Source of the DNA: PALSA-612 sp963704335
Lineage (GTDB): Bacteria; Actinomycetota; Thermoleophilia; Gaiellales; Gaiellaceae
Length of the DNA stretch: 64,000 nt
Assembly: GCA_963704335.1 (NCBI GenBank)
Contig: OY969889.1
Location: forward strand, 124,001-188,000
Direction of reading: 5' to 3'
Below are positions 34,558 to 43,641 of the stretch, piece by piece. Below the pieces are notes generated by a model. It did not search any database. It had not been told where the DNA came from and saw nothing but the letters and a program-made list of their open reading frames with translations. How positions within the stretch are numbered: the first letter of the stretch is position 1; the number at the start of each line of letters is the position of its first letter. The position numbers and the translations under genes were made by a program.

Positions 34558-34607
34558 ACCCTGCGTCCGGACTAGCCAGAACGTAACCAGCTCCAGGCCT
34601 GCCGAGC

Positions 34608-34635
34608 TTGACAACCCCGCGATGGGCTGTAGGTT
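34608..34635 (+). promoter_or_regulatory. Sigma-70-like promoter of collagen-like gene 3
   Basis: TTGACA (34608-34613) and TAGGTT (34630-34635) with a 16-bp spacer, the same boxes and spacing as before gene 2, with GGAGGCTCGATTC downstream. It places gene 3 under its own transcription start although gene 2 lies upstream. Confidence 0.7.
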
Positions 34636-34669
34636 TGGAGGCTCGATTCGCCGGCGAAACTGGAGACGG

Positions 34670-36310
34670 ATGAGCCGAAGTCGATCGAGGCTGGGGATCG
34701 CCGCCGCCGCGGCCCTAAGTCTCGTCGTGGTGCCCGCAGCGCTTGCGCACGGCGGCGACCCGACCCGCATCCACGCCTGCGTGATCCCGCCGCAGAACGC
34801 CGTGGTGATCGTGTACGCGCCCGGGCTCGGCGGGGACCCGAACTTCGACTGCTCCACGCGGGGCAACAATTCCGGGCACTGGAAGAACCTCGACTGGCCC
34901 AGCCTACTCGGCGGCGGCGCCAAGGGCGCCACCGGCGCGACCGGCCCATCCGGCCCCAGGGGCGCGACGGGACCGAGCGGCCCCTCCGGCCCGCCGGGTG
35001 CCTCAGGCGCTTCTGGTGCGTCCGGCGCGAGCGGCCCCTCGGGTGCCTCAGGACCGTCGGGCGCTTCCGGCCCGAGCGGCCCTGCAGGCCCGACCGGCCC
35101 CAGCGGCCCCTCGGGCGCTAGCGGGTCTTCAGGTGCCTCAGGACCTTCGGGCGCTTCCGGCGCGAGCGGCCCCTCGGGCGCTAGCGGCGCTTCGGGTGCT
35201 TCAGGGCCTTCGGGCGCCTCGGGCGCTTCCGGACCGAGCGGTGCTTCCGGTGCTTCTGGCCCGAGCGGCCCTTCCGGCCCGACTGGTGTAACGGGAGCAA
35301 CTGGTGCCACCGGCGCTAGCGGCCCCTCGGGCGCCTCAGGACCGTCGGGCGCCTCCGGCGCTTCCGGTCCGAGCGGCGCTTCGGGTGCCTCAGGAGCATC
35401 GGGTGCTTCCGGCCCGAGCGGCCCCGCAGGCCCGACTGGTCCTACGGGAGCAACGGGAGCTACGGGTGCCACCGGCGTGACCGGTCCCTCGGGCGCTAGC
35501 GGCGCTTCGGGTGCCTCAGGACCTTCGGGCGCCTCCGGCGCTTCCGGACCGAGCGGCGCTTCGGGCGCCTCAGGAGCATCGGGTGCGTCCGGCCCGAGCG
35601 GCCCCTCCGGCCCGACTGGTGCTACGGGAGCAACGGGTGCCACCGGCGCGAGCGGCCTCTCAGGACCGTCGGGCGCGAGCGGCGCTTCGGGAGCCTCAGG
35701 ACCGTCGGGCGCTTCCGGCGCGAGCGGCCCGGCAGGCCCCAGCGGTCCCGCCGGCCCGACGGGCGCCACGGGCGCCACGGGCGCGACCGGGCCTGCAGGT
35801 ACGGGCGCGAGCGGCGTCAGTGGGCCAAGCGGTGCTTCCGGCCCGGGCGGCCCCCCAGGGCCAAGCGGCCCCGCAGGGCCAACCGGTGCGACGGGCGCAA
35901 CGGGTGCCACGGGCCCGAGCGGTCCCTCCGGGGCCGGCGCGAGTGGCGTATCCGGCCCGTCCGGCCCGTCTGGGACGGGCCCGTCCGGCCCGACCGGCGC
36001 GACTGGGGCAACCGGCGCAACCGGGGCAACCGGCGCGACTGGCGCGACCACAGTGACTATCGTCTCGAGCACGACGGATGCAGGAACGGGCGATGCAACC
36101 GCCGACTGCGGGGCGACAAGCCATGTGGTCGGCGGCGGGGGAACCTCAGGAACTGGCTCCGACCAGCTGAGAGACAGTTACCCGTCCAGTTCCACCGGTG
36201 TCCCGGCTGGCGGAACGAACGCTCGCTACTGGACGGTGGATTACGGAAACTTGGCCGGGGGTGGGCAGGGCGGCCCGATCACTGCATTCGCCCTCTGCGT
36301 CCCGAACTAA
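34670..36310 (+). CDS. Secreted collagen-like protein 3 (type II head)
   Basis: A 546-residue exported protein with the same type II head as protein 2 (HGGDPTRIHACVIPPQN, NNSGHWKNLDWPSLL), a signal peptide (about 1-28) and about 125 Gly-X-Y triplets (about 86-459) dominated by GAS and GPS with blocks of GAT. The C-terminal 87 residues have DCGATSHVVGGGG, DSYPSSSTG, YWTVDYG and FALCVPN, the domain shared with proteins 2 and 4. The ATG at 34670 is preferred over the in-frame ATG at 34622, because the latter overlaps the -10 region of the promoter and lacks a signal peptide. TGGAGA lies just upstream of 34670. Confidence 0.93.
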   Translation: MSRSRSRLGIAAAAALSLVVVPAALAHGGDPTRIHACVIPPQNAVVIVYAPGLGGDPNFDCSTRGNNSGHWKNLDWPSLLGGGAKGATGATGPSGPRGATGPSGPSGPPGASGASGASGASGPSGASGPSGASGPSGPAGPTGPSGPSGASGSSGASGPSGASGASGPSGASGASGASGPSGASGASGPSGASGASGPSGPSGPTGVTGATGATGASGPSGASGPSGASGASGPSGASGASGASGASGPSGPAGPTGPTGATGATGATGVTGPSGASGASGASGPSGASGASGPSGASGASGASGASGPSGPSGPTGATGATGATGASGLSGPSGASGASGASGPSGASGASGPAGPSGPAGPTGATGATGATGPAGTGASGVSGPSGASGPGGPPGPSGPAGPTGATGATGATGPSGPSGAGASGVSGPSGPSGTGPSGPTGATGATGATGATGATGATTVTIVSSTTDAGTGDATADCGATSHVVGGGGTSGTGSDQLRDSYPSSSTGVPAGGTNARYWTVDYGNLAGGGQGGPITAFALCVPN

Positions 36311-36330
36311 CGATCTGACGACGCGCCGCG

Positions 36331-36343
36331 GCAGGAGTCAAGG
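36331..36343 (+). promoter_or_regulatory. Conserved upstream block of collagen-like genes 1 and 4, copy 2
   Basis: An exact copy of GCAGGAGTCAAGG at 31316-31328, again ending 69 bp before a collagen-like start codon. The constant distance argues for function rather than chance or mere ancestry, since small compensating gaps occur between block and start. Confidence 0.5.
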
Positions 36344-36411
36344 TTTTTCCAGCGAACGCCGCTGAAGCGCTGTACCCTGCTGACTGAACGCACGTTCGAC
36401 CGGGAGGAACG

Positions 36412-37554
36412 ATGAGCCGCCGCACACGATGGAGCACCACACTTCTTGCGGCCGTTGCGACGGCCGTCGTTGTCGCCCCCGCCGCACTAGCGCACGGCGG
36501 TAACAGCGACCCCAACTCCATCCACGCGTGCGTGAACCGCGTCGGCGAGGTTCGCATCCTGGGCTACATGGGATACCCGGGCGGGATCAACGGCGTCTGC
36601 CCGTCGCTCGGCGGCCCGTGGGCAATCGTTCACTGGGCCATTGGCGGGGGCGGCACTACGGGAGCGTCCGGTCCCACCGGCGGAACGGGCCCGAGCGGCC
36701 CGAGCGGCCCATCCGGCCCGAGCGGCCCATCTGGTGCCACTGGTGCCACCGGAGCGACCGGGGCAACCGGCGCGACGGGAGCGACAGGCCCCTCCGGGCC
36801 GACGGGTGCAACGGGTGCCACCGGCGCAACCGGTGCAACCGGTGCCACCGGCGCAACCGGTGCTACCGGGGCAACGGGAGCGACCGGCCCGACCGGCCCA
36901 ACGGGTGCAACGGGTGCAACGGGTGCCACTGGCGCAACCGGAGCAACGGGTGCGACAGGCGCAACCGGGGCGACCGGAGCCACCGGTCCTAGCGGTCCTA
37001 GCGGTCCCGCCGGCCCGACCGGCCCAACGGGGCCGACCGGCGCAACGGGCGCGAGCGGCGCGACCGGAGTGGGTGCCACGGGCGCGACAGGCGCTACGGG
37101 AGCCACCGGAGCGACGGGCGCTACCGGGGCCACCGGCCCCAGCGGTCCTAGCGGTCCCGCCGGCCCGACGGGAGCGAGCGGCCCGAGCGGCCCGAGCGGC
37201 CCGGCCGGCACCGGCGCAACTGGGCCGAGCGGCCCGAGCGGCCCGAGCGGCCCGAGCTCGGCTGCCGTTGTACGTGTCGTGAGCCTCGAAACCAATGCGT
37301 CCAACGTAGGCATCGACCAAACGATCACGGCGGTAGCAATCTGTCCTGTCACGAAGGTCGCGTACGGCGGTGGCGGATCCATCGACTCCCAGAGCTCCGA
37401 CGCGCAGCTCATCGTGTCGTCGTATCCAGGCGGCGACGGGCGCACATGGGTGTACGAGGGCTACGTGAATCAGGACTTCGACGCGCCTGCGCCTCCGTTC
37501 ATCGCCAACGACATCGTCCAGGTCACCGCATACGTCCTCTGCGGTAACCCGTAG
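36412..37554 (+). CDS. Secreted collagen-like protein 4 (type I head)
   Basis: A 380-residue exported protein with a signal peptide (about 1-27) and the type I head of protein 1 (HGGNSDPNSIHACVNRVGEV, MGYPGGINGVC, WAIVHW). About 67 Gly-X-Y triplets follow (about 81-281), mostly GAT with GPS/GPT blocks and one short break (GVGATG). The C-terminal 99 residues (VVRVVSLETNASN, ICPVTKVAYGGGGS, VSSYPGG, YVLCGNP) belong with those of proteins 2 and 3, so this gene combines a type I head with the common tail. GGGAGG at 36402-36407 precedes the ATG. Confidence 0.93.
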   Translation: MSRRTRWSTTLLAAVATAVVVAPAALAHGGNSDPNSIHACVNRVGEVRILGYMGYPGGINGVCPSLGGPWAIVHWAIGGGGTTGASGPTGGTGPSGPSGPSGPSGPSGATGATGATGATGATGATGPSGPTGATGATGATGATGATGATGATGATGATGPTGPTGATGATGATGATGATGATGATGATGATGPSGPSGPAGPTGPTGPTGATGASGATGVGATGATGATGATGATGATGATGPSGPSGPAGPTGASGPSGPSGPAGTGATGPSGPSGPSGPSSAAVVRVVSLETNASNVGIDQTITAVAICPVTKVAYGGGGSIDSQSSDAQLIVSSYPGGDGRTWVYEGYVNQDFDAPAPPFIANDIVQVTAYVLCGNP

Positions 37555-37567
37555 GCCCAACTGATCT

Positions 37568-39884
37568 CTAGCCGCTAAGCGCCTCGACCCAGTCGAGGCG
37601 CTTAGCGCAGAGCTCCCGCGCCCGCGCCGCCGGGACAGAGGTCACCGGCGCGTCCGCCGCCGTCGTCTGAGACAGCACGAGCGGCCCGATGCCGAAGGTC
37701 GCGCCGCTCGAGCCAGGATGGAAGTCGGGACCCGAAAAGTGCAGTGTCACCGTGTGTGAGCCGGGGGTCAGCTCCGCTTCGCCGAGCAGGGTGTACCCGC
37801 CGTGGTTGTCGAGCCGGTGGCGATGGGTGCCCACGACACGACCGTCCACGCGCGCCTCGAGCCCGTCACGGAAGGAGCCGCCGAGCCAGATGCCGTATCG
37901 GCCCGGACCGGGCACCTCCACGGTCGCTTCCACCGTCTCCTGCCGGCCGGTGGAGCGACCCACTTCCGCGACGAGCACCGGCGGACGAACGGCGGCGGCC
38001 AGCCGACCGCCCTCGCCGGCGACCCCTGCCATGCGCTCGACCTCCGCGCAGTCGGGGACGGCGCCCGGCTGGATCCCGTCGCCGAGCGGCAGGTGCTCGG
38101 CGACGGGAGATGCCGTGGTGTCGGCCCGCTGCCAGACGTCGTACCAATCGCCGCTCCACGCGAGCTGATAGTCGGACGGGGGGCGGCTGTCGTTGGGTGA
38201 ACGGCGGAGCACCAGCGTCCGGTAGACACGCAGGTCTGCGTCGGCGAACTCGTCGACGTTCGCGGACTGGCCCTTGTCGAGCTGACGACCGTCGCGCAGC
38301 AACACCGGCCGGACGCGCAGCTCCGAGGCGCCCTCGGCATCGAGCTTGCGCAGGAAGTGCCTGACGCCGTAGGGCTGGTACTCGGTCTGGAGGGCCGGCC
38401 CGTCGCCCGCGAACCGCTCGCCGATCTCGGACAGCTCGGCCAACTGCTCCCGGGGCCCGAGCCAGACGTCGTGGTACTGGAGCACGTTCGACCACAGCAC
38501 GGCGCCTGTCACCACGACTCCCAGCACAGCGCCTTCGACGACCCGTCCTCTCGCCAGGAGCAGCCCCGCCGCGACGACGGCGGCGAACGGGATGGCCGGC
38601 GCCGCGGTGGCGAAGGCCTTACCTTCGATCCAGGGCGTGCTCCAGATCGCGAGCACCGCCGCGCTCGCGACGGCGCCGAGCACGTAGATGGGCAACCCCC
38701 ACAGCTGCCGCCGCAGCATCCAGACAACGGCGGCGGCCGCAGCGATGACGGCGACGAGGATCAGCACCTTCGTGGCAGCTCCCAGCTCCGGATCAGCGCG
38801 GAAGTCGCCCACGGGCCAGATGCCCGCCAGCTGGATCGGGCTCAGCGGAGCGCCGAGATTTGCGATCGGGTCGAAGCTGACGATGTTCGACGTCAGGAAG
38901 GCGGGAGCGGTGACGAGCGTCGGCAGCCCGAAGGCCACAAGGAAGCCGACGAAGGCCGCGGTCGGCCGCACGGCCCCACGGAGGCCGTGCTCGCGTATGA
39001 CGAGGACGAGGCAGGTACCGAGCGCCGGCGCGAGCCACACGAGCGCGCCGGCGTTCAGCACGCCGAGCAGGAGCGCCGAGACGGCGGCCAGAGGCACCAG
39101 CTGGCGCAAGCGATCCGACCTCGCGGCCAGCGGCACGAGCGCGGCCAGGACGGGCAGCGCCCACGCGGTGCCCATCTCCTTGATGCCGCCCCAGAGCGCG
39201 TACCCGTACAGCAGCGCGGATTGCGCGCCGACAACGGCCGCTAGCGGCGCGCAGCCAGCGGGTCTGCAAGACGCGTCCTGCCAGCGCGTAGAGGCCGAGC
39301 GCGAGCATCGCGGCCATGACAGCCATCGCCGGCTGATAGAGCCAGAGAGCGTCGCTGCGGACGATCTCGTGGCCGATGCCGAGCGGCAGAAGCGATGCGA
39401 GCGGGTACCCCTCGTCGAGCAGCAGGTCGACAACGCGGAAGTATGTCGAGAACTCCAGGCCATCAACGCTGCGCCCGTGCTCCATGGCCCGGTCGACGAG
39501 CGCGGTAAGCGTCGAGTCGTCGTCGAGCTTGATGTAGCCGGCGAACGTCGCCGCTCCCGAGAGGACGATCGGCGCGGCGTAGGCGGCGAATGCCCCCACT
39601 CCCGATGCGATCGCCCACCAGTCCACGTGCAGGCTGCGCCACGGCCGAACGACCACGAAGCCCGCGACTGCGGTCACGATCACGGCAGGAGTCGCGAGCT
39701 CTGCCGTCGCGTCCGTCAGCACCGCGAACTGCGCCACGAGCGCGACGACGGCAAAGCCGCAGGGGACGACGAGGGCTCCGGGCAGCTTCACGCCCGACAC
39801 GCGCTCGAGCAGGAGCCCGCAGCCCCACGAGAGGGCGACGAACAGGAGCGGGAAGGCGACCCAGGGAACGAGCAGCGTGGTCAT
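37568..39884 (-). CDS. Multi-pass membrane protein with C-terminal lectin-like domain, GT-C type candidate; one frameshift as given
   Basis: Corrected for one frame break at about 39243-39255 (the read-through changes from LQTRWLRA to PLAAVVGAQSALLYGYAL), the protein is about 770 residues. The N-terminal 450 residues are about a dozen transmembrane helices, with a DDD motif in an early extracytoplasmic loop (IKLDDDSTLTALVD), as in GT-C glycosyltransferases that use polyprenyl-phosphate sugars. The C-terminal part contains QTEYQPYGVRHFLRKLD and then a jelly-roll-like domain (VPGPGRYGIWLGGSFRDG, SHTVTLHFSG), likely outside the membrane. It starts the surface-glycan region. GT-C membership is inferred from topology and neighbours and is not certain. 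Confidence 0.7.
37574..37606. terminator. 15-bp stem in the gap and 3' coding end
   Basis: GCTAAGCGCCTCGAC (37574-37588) pairs perfectly with GTCGAGGCGCTTAGC (37592-37606) around CCA. It follows collagen-like gene 4 by 20 bp and lies inside the last codons of the convergent minus-strand gene, whose stop is at 37568. It can therefore end transcripts from both sides while still being translated from one. Confidence 0.6.
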
Positions 39885-39911
39885 GGCGCCGAACGCCTGC
39901 TGCGGCCGTCT

Positions 39912-40961
39912 CTAGCCGACGGAGACGATCTTTCCCTGCGAGACGAGCTGTTCGGCCTCGCCGGGAACGGGCGAATACACCTCGACCTGCACGTCCTCGT
40001 CCGGGTAGGCCAGGTAGACGTTCGTCTTGCTCGACTTCGAGCGCATGGCGAAGGCGTCGTCGGGTGTGTCGACGACGACGCTGCCCCCGGAGGCGCCTCT
40101 CTGCGTGACGGCATACGCGTCTGCGACCGGATACGTGGCGACGGTCAGCGCCAGTTCCTTCGCGCCCACTTCGCTGCCGGACGGCAGGTAGCGCACGAAG
40201 ACCGAGCCGGTAGCGACCACGGTCAGCTCCGTGATCGTGTTCGGCTCGGCGCCGGCCCAGTAGACCGGGTGGCCGAGCTCGCCGGCGAGCGCCACGAGAT
40301 CGTCCTCGGACACGGCGACCGGGCCGCGCGGCTCCACGGCCGCCTGCGGTGCGGGCAACGGCCGCACGGCGCCGCTCGTGGCCAGCCTCTTCACCACCGC
40401 CGGGTCGGGATCGAAGACCTCCATCTGGTAGTCGACACCCGGATACGCGACGTAAGCGCTCGTGGGCCGGCTGCTCGAGATCGCGGCGACGCCCCCTCCG
40501 CGAATCTGCGTCAGCTCCGCCCCGCTGATGGCCGAAGTGACGTCATAGGCATTCTCGACCGGATACGTCGCCACCGTCAGCAGCGCCTGTGCGTCGCCTG
40601 CCTCTACCCCGCTCGGCAGATAACGGACGTGGACCTGGCTTCCGGTGCGCTGCGAAATCTCGTACAAATGACCCCGGCGCGGCCCCACCCAGTAGATGGG
40701 ACTACCGGTTGCCGCCGCCAGTGTGGCGAGGCCGTTCGCGTTTACCGCTACGGGATCGGTTGTGGCGGCCGCCGGCTCGGCAACGTCGGAGCTGTCGTCC
40801 CCTACCGACTCCACTATGAGCCAGACCGCAATCGCGATCAGCCCTGCAATCGCCAGCAGGGCGCCGACGCTCAGGCGCGGGTCCTTGGCGAGATCGCCCA
40901 GAGAGCGACCGTTACCCGTCCCCGCCTCCTCAGGCGTCGGTGCTGCGGGGCCCTCGCTCAC
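39912..40961 (-). CDS. Membrane-anchored protein with internal duplication
   Basis: A 349-residue protein of unknown function. A Pro/Glu-rich cytoplasmic start, one transmembrane segment at about 32-51 (VGALLAIAGLIAIAVWLIV) and an acidic linker lead to two homologous domains of about 120 residues. Domain 1 has SPIYWVGPRRGHLYEI, VRYLPSG, LTVATYPV, AYVAYPG, and domain 2 has HPVYWAGAEPNTITEL, VRYLPSG, LTVATYPV, VYLAYPD. The repeated cores match almost word for word. No catalytic triad is visible, so a binding or sensing role outside the membrane is likelier. It lies 27 bp after the large membrane protein gene's start and 25 bp before the next gene's end, in a same-strand run of three. Confidence 0.78.
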   Translation of the reverse strand: MSEGPAAPTPEEAGTGNGRSLGDLAKDPRLSVGALLAIAGLIAIAVWLIVESVGDDSSDVAEPAAATTDPVAVNANGLATLAAATGSPIYWVGPRRGHLYEISQRTGSQVHVRYLPSGVEAGDAQALLTVATYPVENAYDVTSAISGAELTQIRGGGVAAISSSRPTSAYVAYPGVDYQMEVFDPDPAVVKRLATSGAVRPLPAPQAAVEPRGPVAVSEDDLVALAGELGHPVYWAGAEPNTITELTVVATGSVFVRYLPSGSEVGAKELALTVATYPVADAYAVTQRGASGGSVVVDTPDDAFAMRSKSSKTNVYLAYPDEDVQVEVYSPVPGEAEQLVSQGKIVSVG

Positions 40962-40986
40962 TGGCGTGGACTATAACCAGGGCGGC

Positions 40987-42435
40987 TCACTTGCGGCCGA
41001 GCAGCCCGTTGAGGTTCACGACGCCGGCGCCTTCGGGTGTCGCCGTCGTGTACCACGGCAGGACGGAGACGAAGGGATGAGGCGACGCCAGCCGCCCTTG
41101 CTCGCGGAGCAGCAGCAGCACGAGCGGCTCGGCCCCGTACCACGGGCTGGTCGACGGATGTCCGAACTCGTCGGACACCGGCGAGCCCGGCACCCGCTCG
41201 TCGGGGCCGGACAGCACGAAGGACACGTTCTGGACGGGCTCAGGCAGCACCGCCACCTGGCCGCGTACCAGCCGCAGCTCTCGGAGCTTTGGCTCTACGA
41301 TGAGCGTGTCCATGTTTCTGTTCGCAGTGACGATGCACGTCGCCACGAATGCGATAGCGAGACCGGCCGCGACACGCTCGCTCACGAGCAGAGCCCCGCC
41401 ACTGATCCGGCTCGCGAGCCACTCCCGGAGCATCACCCAGAGCGCGACGGTGCCGAGGCCGAAGTAGAGGGCGATCAGGGCCGAGAGCGAGATCAGCGTT
41501 CTGTAGACCTCGAATTCGTAGGTCTCCTCGACCACGAGGTTCGGCAGGACGGTGAGCGGGAGCAGGACGAGCCCGAGCGCGATGTAGAGCAGCGGTCGCG
41601 ACGCTCGACGCAGGAGCCAGAGCACGATGCCGCCGACGGAGACCGCGGCGACCAGAGCTGCCAACCAGGCAGACCACGTGATTTCGAAGAGGTTCAGCGC
41701 GCCGTAGAGAGCCCAGCGTCCGAACCACTCGATCTTGCCGGCGACGTCGTTCGTGAGAGCGCCCCTGTCCGCGCCGGGAGCGTCGGGCCCAACGAGCCAG
41801 ATGCACACCTTGTACACGAGATACGCGAGCGCCAGGGCGGCGACCGCAACTGCGAAGTGCGTTCGCGCAAGGCGCCACGCGCGCTTCGAATCGGTGACTG
41901 ACCCGACCAGAGCGACGGCAAGGAAGACCCAGAAGAACATCGACGCCGACTGGTACGTCAAGACGGCGACGAGCATGAGAAGCGTCGCGCCCACGAGTCG
42001 TTCGGGCCTGAGGCGTCGCGGCGCGTCCACAGCGGCGACTGTCAGCAACGATGCGCATCCGCCCAGCAGCGCCGTCCAGGATGCGTGGAGCATCACCGTC
42101 CACGAGGCGTAGAGCTGAAAAGGGGGCATGGTGCACACGAGCAACGCGATCAGCGCCGCCGGCGTTCGGCCGAGCTTTGATCGCACGAGTGCCCAGTACA
42201 GAACCAGCGCCAACGCAATGGTCCCTGCGACGCTGATGATCCGGACGTAGCGGAGGTTGTCGATCGTTCCCGCCGCAGAGAAGGCGGCATTCGCGACCAC
42301 TCCCCAGACCGGCCGACCCTCGGCTGCGCCGTAATGGGCGAGGCTCTTCGCGTAAGGGGGCGAAGACAGTCCCAGATCCTCCGCCATCGCCAGGGACATG
42401 TAGTCGTCCGCGGTCCCATACGGAACGATCAGCAC
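40987..42435 (-). CDS. Multi-pass membrane protein, glycan-related candidate
   Basis: At least 482 residues with about ten transmembrane segments and an extracytoplasmic tail (REQGRLASPHPFVSVLPWY). An early ADDYM acid motif after the first helix resembles the loop of GT-C glycosyltransferases. The start is uncertain. GTG at 42435 falls inside a hydrophobic helix, since the same frame continues upstream with VVLLFTVAILCTYLPVLIVPYG and stays open to a TAA at 42517-42519, with only CTG available as a start (42510). Either a rare CTG start or a frame error near 42500 is likely. The acid motif and its neighbours favour a sugar transferase or a polymer-handling protein. Confidence 0.65.
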   Translation of the reverse strand: MLIVPYGTADDYMSLAMAEDLGLSSPPYAKSLAHYGAAEGRPVWGVVANAAFSAAGTIDNLRYVRIISVAGTIALALVLYWALVRSKLGRTPAALIALLVCTMPPFQLYASWTVMLHASWTALLGGCASLLTVAAVDAPRRLRPERLVGATLLMLVAVLTYQSASMFFWVFLAVALVGSVTDSKRAWRLARTHFAVAVAALALAYLVYKVCIWLVGPDAPGADRGALTNDVAGKIEWFGRWALYGALNLFEITWSAWLAALVAAVSVGGIVLWLLRRASRPLLYIALGLVLLPLTVLPNLVVEETYEFEVYRTLISLSALIALYFGLGTVALWVMLREWLASRISGGALLVSERVAAGLAIAFVATCIVTANRNMDTLIVEPKLRELRLVRGQVAVLPEPVQNVSFVLSGPDERVPGSPVSDEFGHPSTSPWYGAEPLVLLLLREQGRLASPHPFVSVLPWYTTATPEGAGVVNLNGLLGRK

Positions 42436-42639
42436 GGGCAGGTACGTACAAAGGATCGCGACCGTGAACAGGAGTACGACTCCCCCGGAGTGCGATACGA
42501 GCCTGCGCAGAGCTCGTTACCTCGCGTCCGGCGACAGCACGACCGTCACGTTATCGCCAGGATCGGGCAGCGTGTGCAGGATCGAAACCCGGCTGTACGC
42601 TCTGACTGTGGGGATGCTCGAGCCCGCCAACACGACCTG

Positions 42640-43638
42640 ATGGCCCGCTGCCTGGTCACAGGAGGTGCCGGATTCATGGGCGCCCATCTCGTCACCGCGT
42701 TGCTGGATCGCAGCCACGACGTCGTCGCGCTGGACGACCTGTCCGGAGGGTCCACCGAGAACGTCGACACGCGAGCCCGGTTCGTCGAGGCATCGGTGAC
42801 CGACGTCGACGGCGTCGATCGGCTCTTCGCACAGGAGCGGTTCGAGCACGTGTTCCACCTCGCCGCCTATGCCGCCGAAGGGCTGAGCCACTTCATCAAG
42901 CGGTTCAACTACACGAACAACGTCATCGGCAGCTGCAATCTCATCAACGCGGCGGTCAATCACGGATCCGAATGCTTCGTGTTCACGTCTTCGATCGCCG
43001 TCTACGGCGCCGGACAGACACCCATGACCGAAGCGATGATCCCACAGCCGGAGGACTCGTACGGCATCGCCAAGCGCGCCGTCGAGCAGGAGCTGGCCGC
43101 TTCGCACGAGATGTTCGGGCTCGACTACGTGATCTTCCGCCCGCACAACGTGTACGGCGAGCTCCAGAACATCGCCGACCGTTACCGCAACGTTCTCGGC
43201 ATTTTCATCAACAACATCCTGCAAGATGAGCCGCTGCCGATCTTCGGAGACGGAGAGCAGACCCGGGCTTTCTCATACGTCGGCGACGTGATCCCCGACA
43301 TCGCCGAGGCTCCGTTCACGAGCGCCGCGCGGCTGGAGATCTTCAACGTCGGCGCCGACGAGCCGTACAGCGTCAACCAGCTGGCTGACGTCGTCCGCGT
43401 TGCGATGGGGGAGCCGGACCACCCGATCGTCCACCATGAGGCTCGCAACGAAGTGAAGCACGCGTTCTCGGATCATGCGAAGGTCCGCGCGGTCTTCGGA
43501 ACGCGGGCGGGCACGCCACTCGAGGAGGGTGTTCGGCGAATGTGCGAGTGGGCCCGCCGCCACGGGCCCCGCGCGACCAAGCCCTTTGCCGGGATCGAGA
43601 TCGAGAAGAATCTGCCGCCGTCCTGGCGCACCTCCTGA
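42640..43638 (+). CDS. NAD-dependent nucleotide-sugar epimerase/dehydratase
   Basis: A 332-residue extended SDR of the GalE/WbpP type. The cofactor motif GGAGFMG is at 8-14, and the catalytic residues are the FVFTSSIAVYG serine, Tyr141 and Lys145 (SYGIAKRA). RPHNVYGELQN and the C-terminal FGTRAGTPLEEG follow the family pattern. It probably epimerises or dehydrates a UDP- or dTDP-sugar for the neighbouring glycosyltransferases, but the exact substrate is open. The ATG at 42640 has no purine-rich site upstream. The stop is 3 bp before the next methyltransferase's GTG. Confidence 0.9.
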   Translation: MARCLVTGGAGFMGAHLVTALLDRSHDVVALDDLSGGSTENVDTRARFVEASVTDVDGVDRLFAQERFEHVFHLAAYAAEGLSHFIKRFNYTNNVIGSCNLINAAVNHGSECFVFTSSIAVYGAGQTPMTEAMIPQPEDSYGIAKRAVEQELAASHEMFGLDYVIFRPHNVYGELQNIADRYRNVLGIFINNILQDEPLPIFGDGEQTRAFSYVGDVIPDIAEAPFTSAARLEIFNVGADEPYSVNQLADVVRVAMGEPDHPIVHHEARNEVKHAFSDHAKVRAVFGTRAGTPLEEGVRRMCEWARRHGPRATKPFAGIEIEKNLPPSWRTS

Positions 43639-43641
43639 AAC

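Noticed and set aside
31615..36072. Long minus-strand open frames of 390-604 codons rich in Pro-Val-Ala-Pro across the collagen-like genes
   Set aside because: They mirror the Gly-X-Y codons: GGC/GCC-rich triplets read backwards lack stops. They have no start context, and the head and tail domains with signal peptides are on the plus strand.
31615..37260. Tandem short repeats that might be taken for a CRISPR array
   Set aside because: The period is 9 bp inside open coding frames, there are no unique spacers of constant length, and no cas genes are near.
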